Origin: Arion vulgaris
Taxonomy: Eukaryota > Mollusca > Gastropoda > Stylommatophora > Arionidae
Reading direction: 5' to 3'
Assembly (NCBI GenBank): GCA_020796225.1
Contig: CM036758.1
Span: forward strand, 66,973,274-67,037,273
DNA length: 64,000 nucleotides
Position numbers and translations under genes: made by a program
Shown: positions 1 through 13,748 of the stretch, one piece after another
Position numbering within the stretch: position 1 is the first letter of the stretch
Layout: every line of letters starts with the position of its first letter
The notes under the pieces: generated by a model
Seen by the model: the letters and a program-made list of their open reading frames with translations, nothing else
Told to the model about the DNA's origin: nothing
Database searches by the model: none

Positions 1-150
1 GGTAAGATGGCATAGCAGAATCCTGTGAAAGAGCAAAAATAACAATCACCCAAGCCACCAGAACAGCGCAAGACAAAAACAGAAAACCACGACACTGGGC
101 AACAACCCGGTAGCAGTGTGACGACAAAAGAAGAAGAAAGAATAGCAAAT
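1..150 (+). other. Unclassified tail of a dispersed repeat
   Basis: No open frame. The stretch ends in a GAA-rich run (about 125-147), like the GAA tails of the SINE A copies and of the LINE end at 18.4 kb. It is probably a 3' end of a retroelement cut by the window edge. Weak call. Confidence 0.3.
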
Positions 151-170
151 TCGTAATTTAGTTTTTAAAA

Positions 171-1437
171 CTATATAGGGCTTACTTGTAACTTGGAGTT
201 CCCATATTCTACTTCTACTATATAGGGCTTACTTGTAACTTGGAGTTCCCATATTTTACTTCTACTATATAGGGTTTACTTGTAACTTGGAATTCCATAT
301 TTTACTTCTACTATATAGGGTTTACTTGTAACTTGGAATTCCATATTTTACTTCTACTATATAGGGTTTACTTGAATTGGAATTCCCAAATAGTTTAAAT
401 ATAGGACATTGTAATTAGAGTTCATATTTTACTTTACTATATAAGCACTTGAACAGTTCCATATTTTACTTCTACAATAGAACTACTTGACCTGGGTTCA
501 TATTCTACTCCGTATAGGCTACTTGACATGAGTCAATTTTATACATATAGGCTACTTGTAATTTAATATTTTACTAACTATATAGAACTTACTTGTAACT
601 TGGATTCCATATTCTACTTCTACTATATAGGGCTTACTTGTAACTTGGAATTCCATATTTTACTTCTACTATATAGGGTTTACTTGTAACTTGGAATTCC
701 ATATTTTACTTCTACTATATAGGGCTTACTTGTAACTTGGAGTTCCCATATTTTACTTCTACTATATAAGGCTTACTTGTAACTTGGAATTCCATATTTT
801 ACTTCTACTATATAGAACTTACTTGTAACTTGGAATTCCATATTTTACTTCTACTATATAGGGCTTACTTGTAACTTGGAATTCCATATTTTACTTCTAC
901 TATATAGGGCTTACTTGTAACTTGGAATTCCATATTTTACTTCTACTATATAGGGCTTACTTGTAACTTGGAGTTCCCATATTTTACTTCTACTATATAA
1001 GGCTTACTTGTAACTTGGAGTTCCCATATTTTACTTCTACTATATAGAACTTACTTGTAACTTGGAGTTCCCATATTTTACTTCTACTATATAGGGCTTA
1101 CTTGTAACTTGGAATTCCATATTTTACTTCTACTATATAGGGCTTTAACTTGATTCATATTTACTTACTATAGAACTACTGACATTCCATATTTTACTTC
1201 TACTATATAGGGTTTACTTGTAACTTGGAATTCCATATTTTACTTCTACTATATAGGGTTTACTTGTAACTTGGAATTCCATATTTTACTTCTACTATAT
1301 AGGGCTTACTTGTAACTTGGAGTTCTCATATTTTACTTTTACTATATAGAACTTACTTGTAACTTGCAGTTCCATATTTTACTTCTACTATATAGAGCTT
1401 ACTTGTAACTTGCAGTTCCATATTTTACTTCTACTAT
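171..1437. repeat. 46-bp minisatellite, about 27 units
   Basis: The unit begins CTATATAGGGCTTACTTG and ends with CCATATTTTACTTCTA. Units differ by GGGCTT/GGGTTT/GAACTT and by GGAATTCC versus GGAGTTCCC. Two stretches (about 380-600 and 1140-1190) are strongly degenerate and shortened, which looks like local sequence error or old units. It lies in the intron before window exon 1 of the glucose transporter. Confidence 0.95.
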
Positions 1438-1619
1438 TACCATGGTTATATATTTGTTATCTCCAGAGAATAGTATGTAACATAACATATTTGTGCTTTC
1501 CATTGATGTTAATAAAATATTTGTGCTTTCCATTGAATGTTATATAACATATATGCAGCCTTCAGTGATAGAGTCTATTGTAAATTATAAATGTACTTCA
1601 ACTCTTATACATCATCATC

Positions 1620-2275
1620 AAATAGCTTATTCTGAGCAGAACTTTGCTACCCCAACAGTCCTCCGGAATTTTTCTCTATCATAGGCCAGGTGTCCTGCCT
1701 CTGCAGGCGTCATGTTCAAACCATCAGTTACATCCTGAATCCATCTTCTCCATGGTCTTCCTCTTCTTCTCTTTGCCAGTATGTCTCCTTCCATGATTGT
1801 CTTCTCCAACTTTTCATGTCTTTTTATGTGTCCAAAATATCTCAATTTTCTCTTTCTTATTTGTAGCATCAGCAGTTTTCTTTGATTTTGAGTTCTTTCT
1901 GGATAGATCTATTTGTTCTCTTCTCTGTCCAAGATATACGAAGGACTCTTCTGTAACACTTATATTCAAAAGCACATATATATTTTTCCACTGCTTTATT
2001 AAATGTCCATTTCTTCACACTCATACATTGCCACTGGGAATATGCATGCTCTTAGTATTCTGATCTTTGTTTTCTTATCAGTTCCATTCCATACTGTTTT
2101 CAGTTGTTTAATTTTTGTGTATAGCCATGTTTGTTCTTCTTTTAATTTCTCATCCATTTCATCTTTAGCTAACCAGAAATTTAACTGTTACATTTCATTG
2201 TTGTTAGCAGTGAACCAAGATATTCAAAACTGTTCACATTTTCTACTTTCTCTCCAGTGACAACTGTTTTTACCT
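1620..2275 (-). pseudogene. LINE reverse transcriptase C-terminal fragment
   Basis: On the minus strand, pieces in different frames read as the end of a non-LTR reverse transcriptase. About 2.26-2.20 kb has a thumb-like NSFEYLGSLLT segment. About 2.10-1.90 kb reads like the connection region. At 1869-1627 there is the family's terminal block LRYFGHIKRH...RRGRPWRRWIQDV. Frameshifts and stops break it. It is 5'-truncated and reaches to within about 16 bases of the acceptor of window exon 1. A second copy of its tail is at 4505-4720. Confidence 0.75.
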
Positions 2276-2290
2276 GATTTCAATTTTCAG

Positions 2291-2415
2291 AAAACGTGGT
2301 ATGATCGTTATCACATTTATGATGTTCATTGCTGCTGTCTTAGGAGGAATTACATTAGCAGCCAAATCTCCTGAGTGTCTTATCTTATCTCGAATAGTCG
2401 TTGGTATACACTCAG
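2291..2415 (+). CDS. GLUT window exon 1 (TM3-TM4)
   Basis: The acceptor is TTTCAG/A and the donor is CTCAG/GTAAG. The first base completes a codon from an exon outside the window. It encodes [12 protein letters not shown] through [12 protein letters not shown], equal to the end of the TM2-3 loop through TM4 of GLUT1-type transporters. It ends in phase 1. Confidence 0.92.
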
Positions 2416-4108
2416 GTAAGAATTTATGTTTTATATTTGTATTTAATTTGGTTTTCTGGCATTATTAATGTTATAACCAACAATTTGAAGACAACAAATG
2501 CAATTTATTCTTCTGAAAACATTGAAGATCATGAAATGTTAGTTAACTTCATGCAACGAATACATTGAAAGACAACAAATGCAGTGGTTTTGGACATTTA
2601 ATGAGAATGGAATACAACCAATCACCAATAACAGCATACAATAAAAAGAGATCAGGTACTAGAGTCAAGCGAAGACCAAGAAAAAGATGGACAGACTCAA
2701 AACCACTAAATAAACACGGATATAACACAACAAGGGCGACTTGTCTGGCCCTGGAGCTCAAATAAAAGCTCCCTTAACGGCAAGAGCGGACAAACAACTC
2801 CATCATCCACCTGGGGAAAGACAATAGACAATAGTTAATGAAGACTCTAGATTGCTAACAAAAAATTGTTTTTGCAAAGAATACTGAACCCAATTGACAG
2901 GGAAACAAAATGTTGAAGCTTTGAAAGACTTGTTCACAATGAAACCTGATCAAAAGAATAGAAATTCAACAATCAATTAGGGTCGCCGATAGCGACGTTG
3001 ATTCCGCACTGTACTAGTGACCACAAGATGTGGACATTCCGGGGCTCAAAGCAAGCTTGAACAAAATATCTCGATGTACACACTGTACACGGTTAGACTA
3101 CAGGAGACCATCATGTTTTACTTGATGATCGAAATTTCATGTACCTCTGAAGTTGAGTAAGCATACTCGAACAACAAGGGACACTGGTGATAAGGAAAGC
3201 AAGCCACACGCAAAAATTAATCAAATGTGTCATATTAGAAATCTTGACCAGGATTGAATTTATAGGCGACGGACATTTTAGTGTCAATATTTTTCAGACA
3301 TATAATTTAAAGATTAAGTTTGGAACATTTTATGACAAGGAGTAAAAGTACAGGGAAGAAGAGATCGTGGAAGTTAGAGAAATAAGATGTTTGATAATCT
3401 GTCATTGTGATTCGACAAGAGAATCGGAGTTAAAGATTTTGATGTCTTCATTGTGATTCGACAAGATCTCAGAACTGAAGTACTGCTTTGTTATTGGTTA
3501 CTAAACTGACGTCATTCACTCCGGGCAGACCCATAGATGTTCAGTCTCCCCCAACAGATATCGAAGAGTATGCATACTAATTGTTTCTGTGGCTCGCTGA
3601 TTAAACACACCTCTCACTCTGGCACTAAAGCATCCAGTTCTACTTGAACAACGGGTAACTCCAAAGTGCCTAAATCGCTTGATCGATTTAGCATCTATTT
3701 TAGTGTCCTCATCCAACAGACAGTACATCGAGAAGCAAAGATTCAAGTGGTTCGGCCATTTAATGAGAATGGAACCACATTTACTACCATCACGTGCCTA
3801 TAATAATCGACACTCAGGGCGCAGAGCACGAGGCAGGCCAGAACACGATGGATAGATAACATCTCAGAGTCCCAGCGGCATGAACTGAACGTCAGCGTAA
3901 CACACCTGGCACAAGATAGATATTACTTTCCACGACGCTTCACACGCTAAATGTGGATGATAAGATAAATAGATAGATCCAACGACAGTCGCGAAGAGAT
4001 CGAAGAACATTCCCCTTATCTATCTGAAATACTGTACCAAGAAGAGAGTGTTGTGGAGCAGCATGATCGCTTAAGCGTGGTTGATTGTTTGATTGATTGA
4101 TTGATTGA

Positions 4109-4166
<58 letters not shown>

Positions 4167-7100
4167 ATGAATATTCAACAGTTATAAAAGATTTACAACG
4201 CATGTAATAGCAAAGATTATAAATAATTTTTATTTCATAATCTATTGTAAAAAAATTAGGCTAAATGTTTAATTTTTGCCAGGTCTAAATATTACCTTGT
4301 GCCGTTGTACCTGGCTGAAATATCACCTATGAAGATTCGAGGAGCTATTGGAACTTGTCACCAGCTTGCCATTACTGTTGGTATACTGGTCTCGCAGATC
4401 TTAGGTCTTAAAGAACTTTTAGGTAAGAAGGATACATTTTATATTATTTATCAGCACCAAGGTTGCTGTGTATAAAACATGTATACTGAATAATTGTTTA
4501 ATGAATCATTATCATCAAATAGCTTGTCACGAGCAGAACATTTTCACCTTAACAGTCTTTCAGAATCGATGTCTGTTATAGGCAAGATGTTGCGCCTCTG
4601 AAGTGGTCATGCTCCAACCATCAGTTACATCCTAAATCCATCTTCTCTGTGGTCTTCCTTTTCGCCGGGATGCCTTCTTCCATGAAGGTCTTCTTCATTT
4701 TAATGAAAAATCAGCACAGATATGAATATGCTCATCTTTGAAGTCGGAGAAATCACGTATGTATGGTCATGGACACTGATGATAAAGAAAGCAAGCCTTC
4801 ACACACAATTCAGTCAAAAGTGTCATACCTGGCCACTGACCGCCAAAATTCATAGCGGGCGAAAACCAGATTGAATATAACAAGAAGGGTCCTTGCCTGG
4901 AACTCACAGGGACAGCGAAAGAAAACGGAGGCCTAGAAATACATGGAGAAGAGATCTAGAGGTAGAGATCAACAATATAAAGAAGAGCTAGAGGGAGCTG
5001 CAGCAGATAGCTAGAGATAGGAAGACTTGACATGAGTTGGTTGAGGCAGAGATCAACAATATAAAGAAGAGCTAGAGGAGCTGCAGCAGAGAGCTAGAGA
5101 TAGGAAGACTTGACATGAGTTGGTGAGGCAGAGATCAACAATATAAAGAGAGCTAGAGGAGCTGCAGAAGATAGCTAGAGATAGGAAGACTTGACTGAGT
5201 TGTTGAGGCAGGAGATCAACAATATAAGAAAGCTAGAGGGGCTGCAGCAGATAGCTAGAGATAGGAAGACTTGACATGAGTTGGTTGAGGCAGAGATCAA
5301 CAATATAAAGAAGAGCTAGAGGGAGCTGCAGCAGATAGCTAGAGATAGGAAGACTTGACATGAGTTGGTTGAGGCAGAGATCAACAATATAAAGAAGAGC
5401 TGGAGAGAGCTGCAGCAGATAGCTAGAGATAGGAAGACTTGACATGAGTTGGTTGAGGCAGAGATCAACAATATAAAGAAGAGCTGGAGGGAGCTGTAGG
5501 AGATAGCTAGAGATAGGAAGTCTTGGCATGAGTTGGTTGAGGCAGAGATCAACAATATAAAGAAGAGCTGGAGGGAGCTGCAGCAGATAGCTAGAGATAG
5601 GAAGACTTGACATGAGTTGGTTGAGGCAGAGATCAACAATATAAAGAAGAGCTGGAGGGAGCTGCAGCAGATAGCTAGAGATAGGAAGACTTGACATGAG
5701 TTGGTTGAGGCAGAGATCAACAATATAAAGAAGAGCTGGAGGGAGCTGCAGCAGATAGCTAGAGATAGGAAGACTTGACATGAGTTGGTTGAGGGCCTAA
5801 GCCTCAATCTGAGTTAAAAAGGCACAGAGAGAGAGAGAGAGAGAACGCAAGAAGGAGTAGACTGATGCATATAGACTAATATTTAACCTGAGAGCAAACA
5901 GGCAAGCATCAACTGCATTGATTGTCGGGGAATTTAAAATAGACAAGGGGATGTTCTTCTGTCTCTTCACGACTACCTGTTGAATGAGGACACTAAAATA
6001 GATTTTGAATCGACCCAGAGATTTAAGGAGTTTGAAGTTACCCGTTGAACAAGTTGAACTGGATACGTGAGGGACAGAGTGAGAAATCGTTTAACCAGCG
6101 ACCCACATGAACCATCAGTAACAGTGCCGGATTAAGCCAGCGCGGGGCCTGTAGCAAATATTACCAAGAGGCCCTAGGTTTTGTATGATAATAAATAAAA
6201 CACAACTTTTACAAACAAACTTTTCTCGATTTAATGGAGCAATTGCTGGTTTAAACACTAGCAAATCAATTCTCTAAGTAAATTACATTCATGTTCATTA
6301 AGGGAGGTTATTTAGACGATCTTGTCCCAACATGTTCCTGAACTCACTTTTTTAAGTTTAATGAGCGTAGTAGAGCTGTAAAGGTTATTTAGACGATCTT
6401 GTCAATCATGTTCCTGAACTCACTTTTATAAGCTTTAATGAGTCAGTAGAGCGTGAGGTTATTTAGACGATCTTGTCCCATCATGTTCCTGAACTCACTT
6501 TTTATAAGCTTTAATGAGCGTAGTAGAGTCGCTAAAATACTTAATATTTCGCTTACGTTGTTTTGAAATTTGTTGCTGTTATTCTTCACAATCAGAATTT
6601 TGACTTTGGTCTCAATATCTCAAAATGTAGACCAGTTAAAAAAATACGTAAACCTAAATTTTACAAGCTAAACATTTTCTGCCCTAGGCGCGGGGCCTCC
6701 AGAAACGCCGGGCCCGTAGCATTTGCTACTTCTGCAATAGAGCTAATCCGACACTGATCAGTATGCATACCATTCGATATCTGTTGGGGAGACTGAGCAC
6801 CTATTGGTCTTCCCGGAGTGCTATGACGTGGGTTAAATAGTCAATAATTATTAGACCAGTGGTTCCCAAACTTTGCATTATTGCTGATCCCTTTTAAATG
6901 CATTTTGTTACCACGAACCCCAAAAGTTTCTATATAAGAAAATCTGCTAACGATTGAGTTACTATTACACCATACCAACAATCAAGCTGGTTCCAAATTC
7001 TCATACTGCGAGAAACTTCAAATAATCTTTCATTTTGTCCTGTCAGACATTTTGACTCTGGTCTAGTCAGGTCCTTTGATTTCACAACGGAACTAGTTTA

Positions 7101-10100
7101 CCACTGTTTTTATAACATGTTTTTAAAATTCATTTTTCTGTTCGAAATGTCAACGTTCATAATATTTCTTCAAGCGCTTGAGGACCATTGTAGTACCTCT
7201 CGGACACTAGTTTGGGAAATGTTGATCTAGACTGAAAAAGTATTGATGTTTTGAATATGATACTTGAAACTGTTTTAATTTAGTTTTACTAATTTTCAGG
7301 AACTGAAGAGCTGTGGCCATACCTGTTTGCTTTCAATGCTGTCCCAACAATTCTCTGTCTGGCAGTGTTACCATTTTGTCCTGAAAGTCCAAGGTTTCTG
7401 TTAATCAAGAAAGGAGAAGAGGAGAAGGCCACAAAAGGTTTGTTACATGAGAAATCAGTTTGATTCTTTTGTTTACTTACCTGAATTAGTTGGTGTATTT
7501 GGGATGGGAAGGGGGGAGTTTACTCTGTGGTTAAGCCATGTGTTCCAAAGGATGGGGATTCGAATCCGAGCCACGCAATTCTGTTTACGAGTGTATTTTT
7601 TCCAGAGATCCCTTGGAGTGTTGCCATACCTAAATAGTTTGTGCTTTGTGCAAAACTCTCGAAGGTTGTGTGCCATATCTGCGGAGAAGGGCCAATTCAT
7701 ATGCAGAAGCCCTTTGGAAGGAAGTCAAACCTTCGCCTGTAGACGTGATGCATGTTCCCAACCAAGAACTGCTTGTGTCAGTAAGAGAATGTGAACACCA
7801 TCACACAAACAAGACGCTGTAGATGGATTGCACATGTGATACACATGGAGAAAAACTCTGTCACGAAAACACCACTGATCTGAACAACAGGTAAACGAAA
7901 ACGTGGAACACCCAAAACTCTGTCATGAAAACACCACTGATATGAACGACACAGAGTAAACATAAACGTGGAACACCCATAACTCTGTCACGAAAACACC
8001 ACTGATATGAACAACACAGAGTAAACGAACACGTGGAACACCCAAACTACCTGGTATAACACTCAGAGTTAAAGAAATGAATCACATCTGAGCACGACTA
8101 AAAACAGAAAAGAATTGTGTAAATTTGTTGCTGCCCCTAATCACCAAGAAAACATCACAGGCTAGGAAGAATTAGTAACATTTTAACTCTCACCATTCTA
8201 CCAGTGCCATGCAGTTTCAATACATATGTATTATTTTTTAAGAGCAGGGGTGTCTGTGTATTTTCTACTCATTCATATTTGTAATAAGGCTGGAGCCAGA
8301 TTTGAACTGCTCTCACACAGAATCGTGGCATCAAGTGCTTTTAACAAATTGTCAAATATATGGAAGTCAATTCACTCAGCAAGCACTTAAAATTAAAGAT
8401 CTTTAACTCTTGTGTGATTCCAGTATTAACTTATGGATGCGAGAGTTGGAAAGCAACAAAAGCTCTAGAAAGAAAATTAGATAACTTTGAGAATAAATGT
8501 CTTAGAAGAATACTGAACCTCAAATGGTCAGATTTCAGACCCAATACACAAATAAGACAAGAGACCAAGCAAGAAAATGTATCAAATTTTATAAGAAAGC
8601 GCCGCTGGAACTACATCGGCCACACACTTAGAATGGATGAGAGAAGACTCCTTACCAATCCCTCATATGGACACCAGAGGAAAAAGAAAACGAGGAAGAC
8701 CAAGAGAGACTCTGCGTAGAACCATCACCAGAGAAGGCTCAACGATGGGCCTAGTAAACATTAAAGACTTAAAACAAATAGCAACGAACCGCGAGACATG
8801 GAGAGCTATGACCTCTGCCCTATGCGCCGCCCACATGCCCAAGAGGAAAGACTAACTAACAATAGAGGGAAAGGGAGACTCACTGTTCTGCTTATTTATA
8901 CAGCAGCCAAGATAGGGTTCATTGTACTTATTCCTCACTCTCTAGATTTCCTGCTGAACATGCTGCATTTTACAATACTCTAGGCATGTGCCCAAAAGTT
9001 CAAACCAAGAAGCACATCACGCTATAACTCACTGCGCCTGTATGATAGGATCAGTTATCAGAAATCTGCACATAATTATTCTCTATCCTCAGCTCCAGTC
9101 AGTATCGTTATGGCCCTGTACCAACCAAAAAGGGTGCATGCATATTTTACAATAGTACACAAATTTGTACATAAGGCTACTATATAGTAAGATTTTGCTA
9201 ACAGAAAACCACATTTTATAGTACACTGTCTTCTGAATTATTCTGACACCCGTGTGGTGTCGGGGCCCTCAATGGAAACAAAGAATAGTACCACTGTGAC
9301 CTACAAGGCATGTCATAAGATGAGACTGATGTAGGACCTAGGAAAGCTACCCTAGTAAATAAAAAACATTGCAGAAATTGGATGTGCTGGCTGGCCTACT
9401 TGTATGCTCATAGCTAGCATAACGTACAATCGCTCTTAAGCTCAGACCACATACAAATCACAGAGTGATTAACAAGTAGTTGATATGGAGAGTTTAGAGA
9501 AGAAGAGTTATTCTCTAACATGGTACCAGATTTGATAGGCCATAAGTCAGATCATCAGATCAGAATCACGCCCTCTATTTATGATAAACTGTTCTTTAAT
9601 TTGTTCATGTATTAAATTATTTTCATAAAATCAACTTAACCAATCTAGTTTTTATTCATGAACTATTTCAACAGCTCTAATAAAGTTCCGTGGAACTGAC
9701 AATGTGACTGGCGAGGTTGAAGAGATGAAAGCTGAAGCGAGTAAAACAGTTAGTGTTAAGAATTATACACTCAAACAACTGCTAACTGCACCAGATCTGC
9801 GTATGCCTGTCATAATTGCTTGTGTCTTGCAGATAGCCCAACAGTTATCTGGCATCAATGCTGTGAGTTGTGTTATGTAAATTTTCTAACCTTTGTATGT
9901 ACAGTTGTATTGTGTTGAATACTTCATGTGTGTACAGTTGTATTGGGTTGAATACTTGATGTATATACAATTGTATTGGGTTGAATACTCCATGTTTGTG
10001 GAAAATTAAATAGCAAGCAAGTTTGCATCGATCATATGGAAGTTGAAAATGGATAAAAGTTACCTTCAAGTTCTAGACAATCGCCTATTGGCTAAAGAAA

Positions 10101-13100
10101 TGAATACAAGTTACCTTAGATTTCTCAGCAATCGCCTGTTGGCTAAAGACACTAAAATTAATACTGAATCTATTCAGCAAGTATTTTTTACACTTTCATT
10201 CCATACTTTATTTACTGAATTGACGAGTAGACTAGCTTTTCATCTTCCTAAAATATGCAACTAGCCATTATATTGGCTCAGAAGGGTGAAAGGGTTAAAA
10301 TGTTGGAAATCATATTACTGAGAGAAAGTAGTAGATGGGAATGAGAGAGAGAGAGAGTGAATGGTGGAGAGCAATGGACAAGAAATTATATTACTGAGAG
10401 AAAATAGAAGATGGGAATGAGGGAGAGAGAGAGAGAGTGAATAGTGGAAAGAAATGGACAAGAAATTATAAAACAGTAGCTTGTAGATTTTATGAGAAGA
10501 TTGTGCTTAAATTTCCTGCACAGGCCTCTCCGTCTTTTTCTTCAAACAACGCTCCATATTGACCACTTGCTAAGCCATTCTTTGTGATTTGTATGTTATC
10601 TGAGCCTAAGAGAGATTGTACTTTGTGCCAGTTATGCGCCTACAAGTAGGCTAGCACATCCGATTTCTGCAACGCTTTTTATTTATTAGTATAGCTTCCC
10701 TAGGCCCCTACCTCAGTCGCCTTTTATGACATTCCTTGAAGATTGCTATTCTTTGCTCCCCTTGCAAGCCCTGGCAACACACAGGTGACAGACATGTCCA
10801 AATCTGGCGGTGTTTGTTTAACTGCAATGACAAATGAGTAATCATGATAAGATGCTAGTCAGTTAATCTTCTTCTTTGTGTTCGTTCTTTGACCAAATTT
10901 TAATCACACTTTGTTATACGTTTGATCTTTGCCAAGAACATATATACGTTACACATTGGTTTTGTAGGCACCTAAACGCATAGACTTGTACATGCTTAGG
11001 ACATGAGCATCCTATTTTAGCCTCCTTAGTCTCTTCTTACGACATGCGTAGCAGGTAACAGTGGTTCTATTCTTTACACCCCAAATTTGAGCCGTGGTAA
11101 CCACTCGGGCGTTCAGTTAATTAACCTCTTGCTTTGCATTTAGTCCTATTCATTTGGGAAAAAAATCACAGACAAAAGTACTACCAAACAGTGAGACCAT
11201 TTTTGGGGGGGCATTTGATGTGTTCCTTGAATACATTTCATGAAGAAAATCAGTTTTATAGAAGTTATAACCTATAGTCTGTCCATTAATTCGTGAGCAC
11301 GTTTGAAATTGATTTTCTCGAAAACTACCTGTTGGATCTCAGTGATTTTTGCAAGCAGCCTTAGAATATCCATGACGCTAGAGAAATATTTTTTCCAAGA
11401 AAATTTGATGTAGTTTGAAATATTTCTTCTTCAGGTTATATTAAAATCAACCTCACCGATTGTACACAATAGTAACAGATTTACGGTACACAGACGCGTT
11501 GTTCTAAAAATACATTATGGTAACATTGAAATATCGTGAGTTTCACGAATTCCCGTGCACCTAACCCAGTCGACTTTGAAAGCGGAAAGCATATGACGTT
11601 ATAATTGGGATACCGTTGTATAGTTATAGGCGTATCTCGCTATTTGTATGAAGCTATTGTATCATATTTGTTGGCTTATCAAAACTGACATTGATATAAC
11701 ATTAATAATGAGTCTGAAGTGCACATTTATAACAATGCAGAAGGTTACAGTTTTACTATACCAACACTTCCGTAGGGAATCTAAGAGGTCATCTATATTG
11801 CGATATTCATAACCCTGAGAAACGAAAGCAACTGGCGCTTGGTCTGAATAGGAGAATCCTTTTCCGATGAATTAAACAGGACACAAAGTGCACTAATGTC
11901 AAGCAAGGAAGGAAAAGAACAATTGACGACTTTGACATAGATGTCATAAGACGGGAGCTCTTGAAAATGTTTGCGACAAATCAACTTGTTACTCTCAGGA
12001 AACTGAAATTAAAACCGCAATCAGATTGCAGCATAGACATTTCTAAAAGTACTCTATGGAAAATTGTAAGAGCCGCCGGCTTCACCTTCAGAAAAACTAT
12101 AGGCGGCAGGAATATTATTTGTGAAAAGCCACATTTAATTGCTGCCCGAAGTAAATACCTGAGGCAGATCCGTGAGCAGCGGAGGCAAGGCTATGATATT
12201 GTATATTTGGACGAATCCTGGGTCAATGCTCACCACACCAATGCTAAAGAATGGCAATCAGTAGACGGTGAACAGAAGAGAAAAATACCAAGCAGCAAAG
12301 GCCAGCGTATTATACTAACACATGCAGGAAGTAGTGAAGAAGGTCTTGTCCATGACGCTGGACTTATTTTCCAATCAAAAAGTACCGACGGTAGGGACTA
12401 CCACACAGAAATGAATGGACATATTTTCAGGCACTGGATGGAGAAAGATCTACTTCCAATTCTAAACAGACCATGATGCTTGGTAATGGATAATGCATCC
12501 TATCACAACGCAGTATCAGCGGAAGACAAAGTACCAACTGCATCAAATACAAAAGATCAAATTAGGACTTGGCTTGCTAAGGAAAATGTCAGCTTCGATG
12601 ATACATATTTGAAACCCAAGTTGTTGCACCTGGTGAGGATGACAAATAAGACAAAGGTGTTTCATATTGACAAAATCATTGCGGAATACGGCCACACGTC
12701 TTTGCGACTACCTCCATATCATGCTCACCTCAATCCGATAGAGCTTGTCTGGGCTAAAGTAAAAGGGCAAGTTGCCGAACAGAACAGGACGTTTAAAATG
12801 TGTGATGTTGAAGTTCTGACACGTGAGTCCTTCTCAATGATAGACATGCAGTTCTAGAAGAAGTGTGTTGAACATGTGCTCCGAGAGGAAGTTCAATAAG
12901 TTTTATTTTTGTGTTCACTGAAACAGCAATATGTTTGACATCACAAGTCACTGAGAAATACTTTAACTTTGTTTCCTGTTGATAATATTATATTTTTATA
13001 TTATGTCCAGCTCTGTAATGTTGATAATATTATATTTTTATATTATGTCCAGCTCTGTAATGTTGATAATATTATATTTTTATATTATGTCCTGCTCTGT

Positions 13101-13709
13101 AATGTTGATAATATTATATGTTTATATTATGTCCTGCTCTGTAATGTTGATAATATTATATTGTTATATTATGTCCAGCTCTGTAATGTTGATAATATTA
13201 TATTGTTATATTATGTCCTGCTCTGTAATGTTGATAATATTATATTGTTATATTATGTCCAGCTCTGTAATGTTGATAATATTATATTTTTATATTATGT
13301 CCTGTTCTGTAATGTTGATAATATTATATTTTTATATTATGTCCTGCTCTGTAATGTTGATAATATTATATTTGCATGTTATGTCCCGCCTGTTTGTTGC
13401 CGGGGTCTACAAGGGAGACAAATAATAGTACCACTGCGACCTACAAGACATGTCATAAGAGACAAACGAGCTAGGAGCATAGGGAAGCTACGCTAGTAAA
13501 TACAAAGCATCGCAGATATCGGATTGACCAGCCTACTTGTAAGCACATAACTAGCACAACGTACAATCGCTCTTAGGCTCAGATCACATACATATTACAC
13601 AAAGTGATTAACAAGAAGTTGATATGGAGCGTTTGAAGAAGAAAGAAGAAGAATATTATGTCTCCTACTCTGTAATGTTGATAATATTATATTTTCATTG
13701 ATTGATTGG

Positions 13710-13748
<39 letters not shown>

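Noticed and set aside
5233..5807. Minus-strand frames of 163 and 182 codons with 28-residue repeats
   Set aside because: The sense of the unit is on the plus strand, where it is the LINE C-terminus; the minus frames are shadows of an 84-bp period.
12969..13496. Frames of 148 and 175 codons with 14-residue repeats
   Set aside because: Shadow of the 42-bp minisatellite.
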